64,000 bases of DNA from Ignavibacteriota bacterium (GCA_013112585.1 JABFGH010000008.1:124001-188000), one strand, 5' to 3'. Positions 1 to 8,772 are shown, numbered from the stretch's first letter. The notes: generated from the letters alone by a model not told the origin. Made by a program: numbers and translations.

Positions 1-992
1 CGGATATAGCTACAATTAAACTCGGAAGACAGCCGCTTATTAATAGCATTGCCGGCGGAGTTTATGACGGTGCAAGTTTGAAACTTAAACATAACGGTTA
101 TTCCCTATCCGGCTTTTTTGGCGGTAATGTTCCGGCTTATCAAAAATTGGAAATTACCGATGACTGGGAGAACGATTATGTGCTTGGCGGTAAATTAGTT
201 GTAACCGCATTAGAAGACTTCAAATTCAAGGCGATGTATATCGATAAGAATTTTAAGCAGACATCCTACTTGGCATCAAGACTGGATGCAAGCCTTAACC
301 CTATTGATACATTGATCGAACGGAATTCACTCCAATACCGATATCTCTCCGGCGAGGCTGCTTATTCTAATGCCGATTATTTTGACGCTACTGTTAAATA
401 TGATTATGATGTAAACTTGAACACAACATCAAAAGTTCAATTCTTCGGCAGACTTAACTACGTTGAAGATTTCGGCTTTACACTGTTTTATAATTACCGC
501 GAACCGCGTGTCCGCTACAATTCAATTTTTTCCGTATTCGATTACGGCAACACACAGGAAATTGAATTCGGTACCGATTATAAAATAACCCCAATGTTTA
601 CTGTTGTTGGAAAGTTCGCAAATGTTTCATTTAAAGGTGATGATTCCCAAAGAATGACAGTTGGAGTTAATTCTAATTACGGAACTATCCGATACAGAAA
701 AAATTTCGGGTATGCCGGAGAACTTGATGCTGTTTCCGTTCACACAGCTAAATCATTTTTGAAAGGATTAATAACTCCATCGATAGGTTTAGCCTATACG
801 AATTATAAGCTTAGCGAAGATGCGGAAAAGAACAGCATTGTTACATTGTTAGCCGGAGTAAACTACCGCCCAATAAGACTATTATCACTGGATGTTCAAG
901 GGCAGTACCTGCAAAACAAAATCTATAAGAACGATTTAAGATTGTTCGTTAAATTAAATTTTTGGTTCAACACTAACTTAGAAATGATATAA
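1..992 (+). CDS. Outer-membrane beta-barrel protein, 5' end outside window
   Basis: The reading frame is open from base 3 with no start codon of its own at the left edge, so this is the C-terminal ~330 residues of a longer protein. A TTG at 78 is in frame but the coding pattern continues upstream of it. The sequence alternates aromatic/hydrophobic and polar residues in short strands (Tyr- and Asn-rich) and ends in a strand finishing NTNLEMI, typical of a beta-barrel. The stop is one base before the start of a 14-haem cytochrome, so the two are surely cotranscribed. A barrel next to multihaem cytochromes is the arrangement of porin-cytochrome electron conduits (MtrB-, OmbB-like). That role is inferred from context; other outer-membrane porins remain possible. 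Confidence 0.7.
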   Translation, partial: DIATIKLGRQPLINSIAGGVYDGASLKLKHNGYSLSGFFGGNVPAYQKLEITDDWENDYVLGGKLVVTALEDFKFKAMYIDKNFKQTSYLASRLDASLNPIDTLIERNSLQYRYLSGEAAYSNADYFDATVKYDYDVNLNTTSKVQFFGRLNYVEDFGFTLFYNYREPRVRYNSIFSVFDYGNTQEIEFGTDYKITPMFTVVGKFANVSFKGDDSQRMTVGVNSNYGTIRYRKNFGYAGELDAVSVHTAKSFLKGLITPSIGLAYTNYKLSEDAEKNSIVTLLAGVNYRPIRLLSLDVQGQYLQNKIYKNDLRLFVKLNFWFNTNLEMI

Positions 993-993
993 T

Positions 994-2172
994 ATGAAGA
1001 GCAAATTTTATCTACTCAGTTTATTGTTATCAGTAACATTAATATTTACACTTTCAGCGTTTCAAACGAATTCTGAAAATGACGATAAAATTGATAACAA
1101 GAATATCATCAAATTTTCTCACATGCTGCATGCTGAACAAATGGATTGCGCTGACTGCCATACCGGTGCTGCTGAAAGTACAGCACTTAGCGACAGGCTG
1201 CTGCCCGACAAACCAACATGCGCCGAATGCCATGATGTGGAAGATGAAGACAATTGCGAGCTTTGCCACTATGAAGAAAATTATGAAGCCTTAGTTCAAT
1301 CAGAATCGCAGCTGATCTTTAGCCACAAATACCATTTGGACGATAAAGAAATGAGCTGTGAAGAATGCCATGCAGGTTTTGCAGAAATCGATTACAGCAG
1401 CGAATTGAAAAACCCTAATCCGGCAATGGCTAATTGCTATACATGCCATAATGATATAAGCGTTGCTTCCAACGCCTGCGAATCATGCCATATTTCTACT
1501 GTTGGTTTAATTCCGGAGACTCATAAAAAAGTAAATTTTGTTGATCGGCATGGATTTTCAGCAGATGAAGAAAGCTGCCAAATGTGCCATGCAAGTTCCT
1601 TCTGCGAGGATTGCCACGTTGCAACAAATGCGTTTGATAACCCAAACAGGCTAAATGATTTTTATACTCCTTACTCACCGCATAATTATATTGATGATAC
1701 TAAACAGCAAGTGATTTCAAGAGTACATGAATTAAACTACCGTTATACACATGGTATTGATGCAAAAGGAAAATCATTTGAATGCACTACATGCCATGAA
1801 ACTGAAACATTCTGTGCAGAGTGCCACAGCTCGGACGGCGGTGATTTTGCAATGGGCGGAATAGTTCCTCTATCGCATACTGCACCTGACTTTTTAATGG
1901 GAAGCGGCGGCGAGCATGCTGTATTGGCTAAGCGCGATATAGAGCGATGTGCTTCTTGCCACGATACACAAGGCGCTGATCCTAATTGTATTCAATGTCA
2001 TCAAGATTTTGACGGTATTGAAGGAACAAATCCAAAAACCCATCAAAAAGGTTTTATGATGGATACAGACGGAAGCTGGCACGATGATGATGGCGCTGTC
2101 TGCTACAATTGTCATATAAATACTTTCACAACTGGCGTAGGTTTCTGCGGCTATTGTCATGGAGCAAATTAA
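994..2172 (+). CDS. Periplasmic multihaem c-type cytochrome, 14 CXXCH sites
   Basis: The protein has 392 residues. It begins with a Sec signal peptide (hydrophobic stretch about residues 5-22, cleavage probably after LSA) and then carries fourteen CXXCH haem-binding motifs from about residue 52 to the C-terminus, including CADCH, CAECH, CYTCH, CQMCH, CIQCH and CGYCH. Many extra His residues lie between motifs and could be distal ligands. The density, about one haem per 25 residues, fits a wire-like electron carrier. It follows the barrel gene after one base and is followed by a 7-haem lipoprotein 22 bases on, suggesting one operon and an electron path across the envelope. The redox partner and terminal acceptor cannot be read from sequence. 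Confidence 0.92.
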   Translation: MKSKFYLLSLLLSVTLIFTLSAFQTNSENDDKIDNKNIIKFSHMLHAEQMDCADCHTGAAESTALSDRLLPDKPTCAECHDVEDEDNCELCHYEENYEALVQSESQLIFSHKYHLDDKEMSCEECHAGFAEIDYSSELKNPNPAMANCYTCHNDISVASNACESCHISTVGLIPETHKKVNFVDRHGFSADEESCQMCHASSFCEDCHVATNAFDNPNRLNDFYTPYSPHNYIDDTKQQVISRVHELNYRYTHGIDAKGKSFECTTCHETETFCAECHSSDGGDFAMGGIVPLSHTAPDFLMGSGGEHAVLAKRDIERCASCHDTQGADPNCIQCHQDFDGIEGTNPKTHQKGFMMDTDGSWHDDDGAVCYNCHINTFTTGVGFCGYCHGAN

Positions 2173-2194
2173 ATAACTGCAAAACAGGTTTAAT

Positions 2195-3100
2195 ATGAAA
2201 AATATTACTTTATTCTCAATTTTAGTTTTAGTCTTCAGTTTAGCATTTTTTTCATGTGCTGAAATTGAAGAAAATATCCCGACAAAAACAGAACTGCCGG
2301 GCATTCACCCAAAAGGATTTGGTTCACCCGGTTCGCCTAATTTCCATACTGCAAAGTTTGCGGCAACAAACTGGGACTTAAAAGCATGTCAATCATGCCA
2401 TGGTGCTAGTTACTCAGGCGGAACCACAGGCAGCAATTGTCTCTCTTGCCATACAGAACCAACCGGACCTGAAGCTTGTAATACTTGTCATGGAGTGTTT
2501 GCAAACTCATCACGTATTGCACCTCCAACAGATCTGCTCGGTAATGTATCAACATCAGAAAAAGGTGTTGGGGCACATGCAGCTCATTTATACGATACAA
2601 AAATTTCCAACAAGGTTGGATGCTTTGAATGTCATCCGGGTAATCCAGTTCATCCCGATCCAACTGTTGAAGATAAATTTGTGTTTCAGCATATTGATGG
2701 TATTCCAGCTGAAATGCAATTCGGCAGTTTTTCAGCCGGCGCTGTTTCAACTCCAAGTTATGATTTTGGAAATTTAACATGCGCAAATAATTACTGTCAT
2801 GGTAATTTCAGTTTCGAAAAAGCTGCATCGCAAAACCAATTTGCATATACCGAAGATTTTATGACTGGAAATAATTATTCCCCTATTTGGAATAAGGTTG
2901 ATGATACACAGGCAGCTTGCGGAACATGCCACGGACAGTGGGATACTTCCGGCGCTGAACCGGTTCTTCTTTCAATTGCACCTGTGGGTCATATAACCGT
3001 TCAAACATGTAATGGCTGTCATGGTCAAGTTGTTGATGCCGATAATAATATTATTGATCCAACCAGGCATATCAACAAGCAAATTGATTTTGGAAATTAG
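2195..3100 (+). CDS. Multihaem cytochrome lipoprotein with one CX4CH site
   Basis: The protein has 301 residues. Its N-terminus is a lipoprotein signal with an acylatable Cys after LAFFS (about residue 21). Six CXXCH motifs (CQSCH, CLSCH, CNTCH, CFECH, CGTCH, CNGCH) and one CX4CH motif (CANNYCH) are visible, so up to seven haems. The mix of CX4CH followed by CXXCH is typical of the Geobacter-type CxxxxCH/CxxCH cytochrome family found in metal-reducing bacteria; that family assignment is by pattern only. As the third gene of a barrel-cytochrome-lipoprotein run it may be the outer-surface component. A rho-independent terminator follows at 3119. Confidence 0.88.
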   Translation: MKNITLFSILVLVFSLAFFSCAEIEENIPTKTELPGIHPKGFGSPGSPNFHTAKFAATNWDLKACQSCHGASYSGGTTGSNCLSCHTEPTGPEACNTCHGVFANSSRIAPPTDLLGNVSTSEKGVGAHAAHLYDTKISNKVGCFECHPGNPVHPDPTVEDKFVFQHIDGIPAEMQFGSFSAGAVSTPSYDFGNLTCANNYCHGNFSFEKAASQNQFAYTEDFMTGNNYSPIWNKVDDTQAACGTCHGQWDTSGAEPVLLSIAPVGHITVQTCNGCHGQVVDADNNIIDPTRHINKQIDFGN

Positions 3101-3118
3101 TTTTTATATTTAGTTTTT

Positions 3119-3144
3119 AAAGCCGCTTTGTGCGGCTTTTTTTA
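3119..3144 (+). terminator. Rho-independent terminator after the cytochrome operon
   Basis: AGCCGC and GCGGCT form a 6-bp GC-rich stem around the loop TTTGT, followed directly by a T run. It lies 19 bases after the 7-haem cytochrome and before the sigma-54 regulator, closing the cytochrome operon. Confidence 0.85.
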
Positions 3145-3217
3145 TACCGTTTTGCATTGTTAATTTTAATATCAATTTTTAATTTTAGTTATAAGATATT
3201 TGGTTTAATTATCCGTT

Positions 3218-4555
3218 ATGAGCATAAGCAATAAATTAAAAGATCATATACTCGAATCAATTGGTGAAGGCGTTTTTACTGTTGATAAAAATTTTAGAAT
3301 CAACTATATAAACAAAGCTGCCGAGAGAATAACAGGCTACAAGCGCGAAGATGTGGTAGGCAAATTCTGCAAACATGTATTCCGTTCAAAGTTATGTTAC
3401 ACTGATTGTCCAATCGCTTTGGTTTTAAAATCAAATAAAAATATTTATGATTTTGAATCTAATATTTGTGTTCAAAACGGAACCAGCAAACCTATCAAAT
3501 TAAACTCTGCCGTACTTTATAACGAAAGCGATGAACCAACCGGCGGGATAATTTCCTTTAGGGATATTTCACATTTTGAAGAACTCCGAAAAAACTTTGA
3601 GGATGATAATCAATTTCATGGGATCATCGGTCATAGTAAACCGATGCAGGAAATCTTCCAATTGATCGAGGAAATATCAGATTCCGATGCCACCAGCTTT
3701 ATTCATGGTGAATCGGGCACCGGTAAGGAGATGGTTGCAAATGCAATTCAGCAGACTAGTTTAAGAAAAGATAAACCATTTATTAAAATTAATTGTTCGG
3801 TACTTCCGCCAAACCTTTTGGCAAGTGAATTGTTCGGACATGTAAAAGGTGCCTTTACAGATGCAATTAAAGATAGACCCGGCAGATTTGAACTTGCTGA
3901 CGGCGGTACACTGTTTTTAGATGAAGTTGCCGAAATGCCTTTGAATATGCAGCTCCAGCTTCTTAGAGTTCTGCAGGAAGGTACTTTTGAAAGAGTTGGT
4001 GAATCGGTTACAAGAAAGGTTGATGTAAGAGTAATTGCAGCTACAAATATTGACTTAGATGAAGCACTTGCTAAAGGAGCTATTCGAGAGGATTTATACT
4101 ATCGTCTAAACGTAATTCCGGTACTCGTACCTCCATTGCGTGAAAGAGCCGCTGATATAATTCCTTTAGTTAAACATTTTATGAAAAAGTATTCGATACT
4201 TTACAACAAAAAAATTACAGATATTGAAGAAAAGGCTCTTGATCAGCTGCTTAGTTATCATTGGCCCGGTAATGTTAGAGAATTAGAAAATGTTATTGAA
4301 TATGCATTAGTTAGAGCGAACGAAAATAATAAAATTGAATTTTCAAAATTACCCGAAAATCTCAAGGTGAAATCTGCGGATAAAACACCCTCCCCTTTTA
4401 CCGGAGGAATGGATTTAGAACGAGCAACATTAATTCAGCATTTAGAAAAACATCATTGGAATAAAAGTAAAGTCGCCGCTGAATTAGGAATGGGCAGGAC
4501 AACCCTGTGGCGTAAATTAAAAAACCTAGGTATCACAGAAGAATTTCCTCAATAG
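3218..4555 (+). CDS. PAS-domain sigma-54-dependent transcriptional activator
   Basis: The protein has 445 residues. A PAS sensor covers about residues 8-125. A sigma-54-interacting AAA+ ATPase domain (about 135-365) follows, with Walker A GESGTGKE near 165 and the sigma-54 contact loop GAFTDA near 211. A Fis-type helix-turn-helix sits at the C-terminus (about 405-440). There is no receiver domain, so the signal is sensed by PAS itself. The PAS domain carries Cys51, Cys60, Cys64 and Cys84, an unusual cluster that could bind a metal or report redox state (inference). The gene stands between two cytochrome loci, which makes them likely targets. Bacteria with such activators need RpoN, which is not in this window. 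Confidence 0.93.
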   Translation: MSISNKLKDHILESIGEGVFTVDKNFRINYINKAAERITGYKREDVVGKFCKHVFRSKLCYTDCPIALVLKSNKNIYDFESNICVQNGTSKPIKLNSAVLYNESDEPTGGIISFRDISHFEELRKNFEDDNQFHGIIGHSKPMQEIFQLIEEISDSDATSFIHGESGTGKEMVANAIQQTSLRKDKPFIKINCSVLPPNLLASELFGHVKGAFTDAIKDRPGRFELADGGTLFLDEVAEMPLNMQLQLLRVLQEGTFERVGESVTRKVDVRVIAATNIDLDEALAKGAIREDLYYRLNVIPVLVPPLRERAADIIPLVKHFMKKYSILYNKKITDIEEKALDQLLSYHWPGNVRELENVIEYALVRANENNKIEFSKLPENLKVKSADKTPSPFTGGMDLERATLIQHLEKHHWNKSKVAAELGMGRTTLWRKLKNLGITEEFPQ

Positions 4556-4564
4556 TACTTTCCC

Positions 4565-5312
4565 AACCGCGTTAGCGGTTAAATGTTTGTAGCACAATAG
4601 CATCAATAAGTTGCCAACAACCACGTTAGTGGTTGAACAAAAACCCAATTCCGTGGCGGGAATACCAATCACCCATAACATTCAGATCATCAAAGGTCAT
4701 CGAGTAGTCCCGCCTTTTGGGACGTATCGAGATGCCGGTTATTTGTTAATCAATGCACCGGAACTACAAAGAAAAGTTCAACCGCGCTGCGGTTGGGTTG
4801 ATCTGTAAATTTGCAATGCTACAAACATTAGACGGCGCTGCCGTCTAAACAACCAAAATAATAGATTGATACTCTTGCTTATTTCTAAATGATTAAATTA
4901 TAATCTTAGCTTTCAAACCGCGTTAGGGGTTTTCAGCTTGTTGCCATTTCTACAAACACCTGACTGCCGTCAAGCAAGTTTGGACGGCGCTGCCGTCTGA
5001 AATGTAAATAGCAAACTGTTCTAATAATTCATCGTAAAATGTTCATCCAATTAATCCGTTTCTTTTCAAACCGCGTTAGCGGTTCAATGTTTGTAGTAAT
5101 AATACGCAACAAAAAAACCCGACCAACCACGTTAGTGGTTGAACAGAAACTAACCACAAATTCCCAATGAAACGAAACTGCGATCACCTGGCGTGGCGAC
5201 TCATAACATTCAACGTATCAAAGGTCATCGAGTAGTCCCGCCGGGCGGGACGTACCGAGATGCCGCCAGCTTCGATTCATCCGCTGGGCGGGATTACTCA
5301 GCCGCCTATCAT
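4565..5312. repeat. Hairpin-repeat array A (REP-like intergenic elements)
   Basis: This gap between the regulator and the next cytochrome is filled with short palindromes also found at 8.8-10.1 kb and, in part, at 37.1 kb. The kinds seen are AACCGC-GTTA-GCGGTT (4565, 5069), AACCAC-GTTA-GTGGTT (4619, 5125), AACCGC-GCT-GCGGTT (4780), GACGGC-GCT-GCCGTC (4831, 4983) and a longer element starting GGTCATCGAGTAGTCCCG (4695 and 5223). The first type is usually followed by a conserved tail, ATGTTTGTAG. The copy at 5223 is longest and ends with GGGATTACTCAGCCGCC. Small open frames here are repeat sequence, not genes. The palindromic form and dispersal resemble REP/BIME elements; no transposase is in the window. 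Confidence 0.85.
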
Positions 5313-5489
5313 GTAAGTACACAAAAACAAACCGTTCCAAACTGTTTCAGTGCGTGGAACAACATGTTCCAACTCGTTAATTCAATAAAACAAACAACTT
5401 ACAGAGATTAGGATAGTATTATCGGTTTCATTGAAACACTTTGTTCCATCCGGTAAACCTTTTCCTTTGAAATTGGCTCAAAAACGCTA

Positions 5490-5504
5490 TGGCATGTACT
5501 TTGT
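5490..5504 (+). promoter_or_regulatory. Possible sigma-54 (-24/-12) promoter
   Basis: TGGCAT-N5-TTGT matches the -24/-12 pattern TGGCAC-N5-TTGC at 9 of the 11 strongest positions, with correct spacing. It lies 36 bases before the start codon of the 11-site cytochrome, and a sigma-54 activator is encoded just upstream. The -12 GC is GT here, so the match is imperfect and could be chance. Confidence 0.35.
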
Positions 5505-5539
5505 CATATAAGAAAAAGATTTTAAATAAGGAATTAGTC

Positions 5540-6940
5540 ATGTTAAAAAAACTTCAACTCATAATCACTGTATCAACATTGTTTGCTGCGATTTTAATTG
5601 GATGTTCCGATGCTAAAAACGATGAAGGTCCAATTGACAATCAGCAATCACTCGCAAAAGTAAACTCATGCGAAGGATGCCACACAAATTACGATCACCT
5701 TAAAAAAGTTTATACCCCCGATCCCCCTGCGGCTGGCGGCGGCGGGTGCGGCGGTGATGCACCGCATTACGAACCGTATGATAGAGTTTATCTCGGCGAT
5801 ACCGGTTTTGAAGAATTCAAATCCAGTATTCACGGTAAATTAGATTGTGTTGCATGCCACAACGGTACGGATAATACCGACGACAAAGAAATTGCTCACT
5901 CTGGCGATTTTATCTCTCATCCCTCAAGTGCCTCTGAAGAAAAATGCGGAACCTGCCATGCTGATATTGTTGCAAGAACTGTTAATAGTACTCACGAGCA
6001 AGGCTGGGGACAGAAAAGTATGGTCACACTTAGATACGGTTTAGGAACCGGTCCGGATAAATTTGATCAGCTTCCTGAATTATTAAAAGAAGGTTATAAA
6101 ATTAATTGCCAAAAATGCCACGGTTCTTGCGGTGACTGTCATATTACAAGACCTGCAGCCGGCGGAGGAGGGTTAGCTAATGGGCATAAGTTTACTAAAA
6201 CTCCCGATATGAGAAAAAATTGTGTGACATGCCACGTTAGCAGAGGCGGTCATGCTTATTTTGGACAAGGTATTGGAACTGTGCCTGATGTTCATCTAAC
6301 AAAAGCCGGTTTTACCTGTATGAACTGTCACTCAACTAATGAAATTCACGGTGACGGCAACTATTATGATCAAAGATATAAAAACGAATTAAAGCCGGAA
6401 TGCTCAGACTGCCACAGCGGAATTGAAAATTCAAACGCCTTCCATTCAACTCACTTCGAATCTTTCAATTGCCAAACTTGTCACTCACAGGACTATAACA
6501 ATTGCGGAAGCTGCCATATTGGAACTGAAGAGAGTGCTAGAATACCTGCTCACATGAAATTTAAAATTGGAATGAACCCGCTTTTAGATGATGGAATTAA
6601 ACCATACAGAATGGCTACGGTAAGGCAATCACTTTCAGCGCCTGATAGCTGGAAACAGTATGGTGTTGATAATTTAACAAACTTTGATGTGCGACCAACT
6701 TACAAATACACTACACCGCACAACATAATCAGATGGACTGAAAGAACACTCGCAGATTCTGTGATTGATAATAGACATCCTCAATGTGCCCAAGCATGTC
6801 ACATTATTAAAAATACAGAAGGCGAAATATTGAATAAAGGATATTACTTATTCGAATCAGATTTAGAAGAATTTGAAATGCCCGCTACGGAGGGAGTTAT
6901 TGTTGATGGTAAACTTCCTGTATGGTGGCAGACAAACTAA
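5540..6940 (+). CDS. Multihaem c-type cytochrome lipoprotein, 10 CXXCH plus one CX3CH
   Basis: The start at 5540 is chosen over an in-frame ATG at 5489 because AAGGAA sits 6 bases upstream of it and the protein then begins with a proper lipoprotein signal (LLKKLQ-like n-region, Cys after AILIG). It has 466 residues. Ten CXXCH sites are visible (CEGCH, CVACH, CGTCH, CQKCH, CGDCH, CVTCH, CMNCH, CSDCH, CQTCH, CGSCH) and an eleventh, CAQACH, has three spacer residues. Two Gly-rich loops (GGGGCGG; AAGGGGL) interrupt the haem regions. The C-terminal third after the CGSCH site is haem-poor and may form a catalytic or docking domain. A double-rhodanese lipoprotein follows 49 bases later, hinting at sulfur chemistry (inference). 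Confidence 0.9.
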   Translation: MLKKLQLIITVSTLFAAILIGCSDAKNDEGPIDNQQSLAKVNSCEGCHTNYDHLKKVYTPDPPAAGGGGCGGDAPHYEPYDRVYLGDTGFEEFKSSIHGKLDCVACHNGTDNTDDKEIAHSGDFISHPSSASEEKCGTCHADIVARTVNSTHEQGWGQKSMVTLRYGLGTGPDKFDQLPELLKEGYKINCQKCHGSCGDCHITRPAAGGGGLANGHKFTKTPDMRKNCVTCHVSRGGHAYFGQGIGTVPDVHLTKAGFTCMNCHSTNEIHGDGNYYDQRYKNELKPECSDCHSGIENSNAFHSTHFESFNCQTCHSQDYNNCGSCHIGTEESARIPAHMKFKIGMNPLLDDGIKPYRMATVRQSLSAPDSWKQYGVDNLTNFDVRPTYKYTTPHNIIRWTERTLADSVIDNRHPQCAQACHIIKNTEGEILNKGYYLFESDLEEFEMPATEGVIVDGKLPVWWQTN

Positions 6941-6989
6941 AAATAAATGCTAATTATTTAATTAAACAATAAACACAATGGAGTTACAA

Positions 6990-7985
6990 ATGGAACAACT
7001 AAGAAAATTATTTTACTTACTCTTAATATTGCCTTTTCTTTTCGTAAATACTGGCTGTAGCAGTGATGATGACAATCCTGTTGATCCGCCGGTTGAAGTT
7101 AACCAAGCGGAAGTTTTAGCAACTGCACTTGAAGCTGACGGCGTTTTAGAGGATTACCCGGCACTTATAACTGCAGTTGATGTAAACACTGCTATTCTTG
7201 CGAGCGCAAATATTTATGTAATTGATATTAGATCTACAGATGTTTTCAATGCAGGTCATATTAAGGACGCTGTTAATGTGCCTGACCCAAGTAACGTACT
7301 ACAGCACTACAGAGATAACAATTTAGAAACAAAAGAAACCGTTGTAATAGCTTGTTACTCAGGTCAAACAGCAGCTTGGGCTACCGGACTTTTAAGAGCA
7401 GCCGGTTATACCAACGTTAAAGATCTTAAGTGGGGAATGTGCAGTTGGAATGCAGCTACTTCAGGAAGCTGGACAAGCCAAACAAATGTAAATAATGGAC
7501 GAGCTACAGAATTAGTCACAACTGCAACTGCAAGACCTGCAGCAGGTGATTTACCAACCTTGAACACTGGTTCAACAGAAGCAGCCGGCATCTTGGAAAA
7601 CAGATTATCAGTTGTAGCGGCTGAAGGTTTTGGTGCTGCAAAAGTTTCAAGTGATGAAGTTTTCAATAATTTATCAAATTATTTTATACTTAACTACTGG
7701 TCGGTTGATCATTACAATTGGGGACATATCCCGGGTGCTGTTCAATATACACCTAAAGCAGACATAAAATTAGCAACTGCTTTAAAAACCCTTCCAACTG
7801 ATAAACCAATTGCAGTTTACTGCTATACAGGTCATACATCAGCTCATGTTGCAGCTTACTTAAGAGCATTGGGTTATGATGCAAAATCAGTTTTGTTTGG
7901 TGTCAACGGTATGGCTCATGATACAATGCCTGCAAGTAAATTTGATCCTGCAACACAAATAAATGACTTTCCATTATTTCAGTAA
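6990..7985 (+). CDS. Lipoprotein with two rhodanese domains
   Basis: The start at 6990 is preferred to the ATG at 6978, because GGAG within the first codons of the longer form is placed as its ribosome-binding site. The protein has 331 residues and a lipobox ending NTGC. Two rhodanese-like domains follow (about residues 45-165 and 205-325). Each carries a Cys-centred active-site loop: CYSGQTA at Cys122 and CYTGHTS at Cys278, so both domains look catalytically competent. Periplasmic rhodaneses move sulfane sulfur (thiosulfate, polysulfide). Its position directly after a multihaem cytochrome suggests both act on a sulfur compound or share a signal; the substrate is unknown. A terminator follows at 8004. 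Confidence 0.9.
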   Translation: MEQLRKLFYLLLILPFLFVNTGCSSDDDNPVDPPVEVNQAEVLATALEADGVLEDYPALITAVDVNTAILASANIYVIDIRSTDVFNAGHIKDAVNVPDPSNVLQHYRDNNLETKETVVIACYSGQTAAWATGLLRAAGYTNVKDLKWGMCSWNAATSGSWTSQTNVNNGRATELVTTATARPAAGDLPTLNTGSTEAAGILENRLSVVAAEGFGAAKVSSDEVFNNLSNYFILNYWSVDHYNWGHIPGAVQYTPKADIKLATALKTLPTDKPIAVYCYTGHTSAHVAAYLRALGYDAKSVLFGVNGMAHDTMPASKFDPATQINDFPLFQ

Positions 7986-8003
7986 TACAATTTAATTTTT
8001 AAT

Positions 8004-8030
8004 GCGGGTACTTTTAAGTGCCCGCTTTTT
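8004..8030 (+). terminator. Rho-independent terminator after rhodanese gene
   Basis: GCGGG and CCCGC arms, extended by further pairing toward a small T/A loop, are followed by a T run. It closes the cytochrome-rhodanese operon. Confidence 0.8.
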
Positions 8031-8052
8031 ATCAACTTATCTTTTTGTTAAA

Positions 8053-8511
8053 ATGAGTGAAATGTTAGGCAATCAATATTTTATGGCTCGAAAGTTTGCA
8101 GCGAGTGTTCCTGAGTTTGAAGAGGTATTGATTAAAACTCCGGGTAATAAAATGATCAGAAAAAAGCTGATAATCTGTTATACACAGGTAGGTCAAATTC
8201 AGCGTGCGTTTCAATTATTTCATTCATTAATTAAAGAAGATATTGATATTATTGCAAAGACTGATGTGATTGCGGATGATTGTCCGTGCCCCGAGTTAGT
8301 AGAAAAATTATCAGAAGTTCAGGTATCAGATTCTGAATTAGAAAACGAGCTAATGCTTGGAATTTTATGGCTTTATTGTGATTCTAATAATTCGCTGGAA
8401 CATTTTTTAAAAGCTAAGAGCAGCAATCCTAATGATGAGTTACTTACATCGACTATACGAATAATCTCATCATATCAATCAAATAAAGTAAGTACACAGG
8501 TTTCAAATTAG
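8053..8511 (+). CDS. Small TPR-like protein of unknown function
   Basis: The frame is open from an ATG at 8002, but that lies inside the terminator of the previous gene, so 8053 (or 8062) is the more likely start. The protein has about 152 residues, is helical and mostly soluble. The segments around FAASVPEFEEVLIKTPGN and VGQIQRAFQLFHSLIKE look like tetratricopeptide helices. A Cys pair occurs in DDCPCPELV. No clear ribosome-binding site is seen. It could be a carrier or adaptor for the neighbouring rhodanese/cytochrome system, but no specific function can be assigned. Confidence 0.55.
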   Translation: MSEMLGNQYFMARKFAASVPEFEEVLIKTPGNKMIRKKLIICYTQVGQIQRAFQLFHSLIKEDIDIIAKTDVIADDCPCPELVEKLSEVQVSDSELENELMLGILWLYCDSNNSLEHFLKAKSSNPNDELLTSTIRIISSYQSNKVSTQVSN

Positions 8512-8719
8512 TTTTACCCTACGACTGCAATTTTGTATTTGTAAATAGTATTTTTCTACATATTGTTCATTGTTTTTTATCGGCAGCCTCCTATTGAATA
8601 TGATTATTCAAATTATTGAATCATTCTTTTTACCGCTAAAACTATTGTTTGCTGATTTTAACAAAATATTGTTCAAGTAGATATTTTTATTGTTCGGATG
8701 TAGTCGTTTTTCTCTCCTC

Positions 8720-8750
8720 AAAAAAGGCATCCATTGCGATGCCTTTTTTA
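8720..8750. terminator. Stand-alone bidirectional terminator hairpin
   Basis: GGCATC and GATGCC form a stem flanked by an A run on the left and a T run on the right, so it can terminate transcription from either strand. It is over 200 bases from the end of the TPR-like gene and directly before repeat array B. The stretch 8512-8719 holds no gene I can support. Confidence 0.7.
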
Positions 8751-8772
8751 CTTCCAAAACTCAAAAATACAA

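Noticed and set aside
4611-5411. Short open frames encoding GHRVVPPFGTYRDAG-like peptides
   Set aside because: The same peptide recurs wherever the GGTCATCGAGTAGTCCCG repeat occurs (also at 9471 and 9923); it is the translation of a palindromic repeat, not a gene family.
5489-5539. Start of the 11-site cytochrome at ATG 5489
   Set aside because: It would bury the lipoprotein signal; AAGGAA supports 5540.
8002-8052. Start of the TPR-like gene at ATG 8002
   Set aside because: It lies inside the terminator hairpin of the preceding gene.
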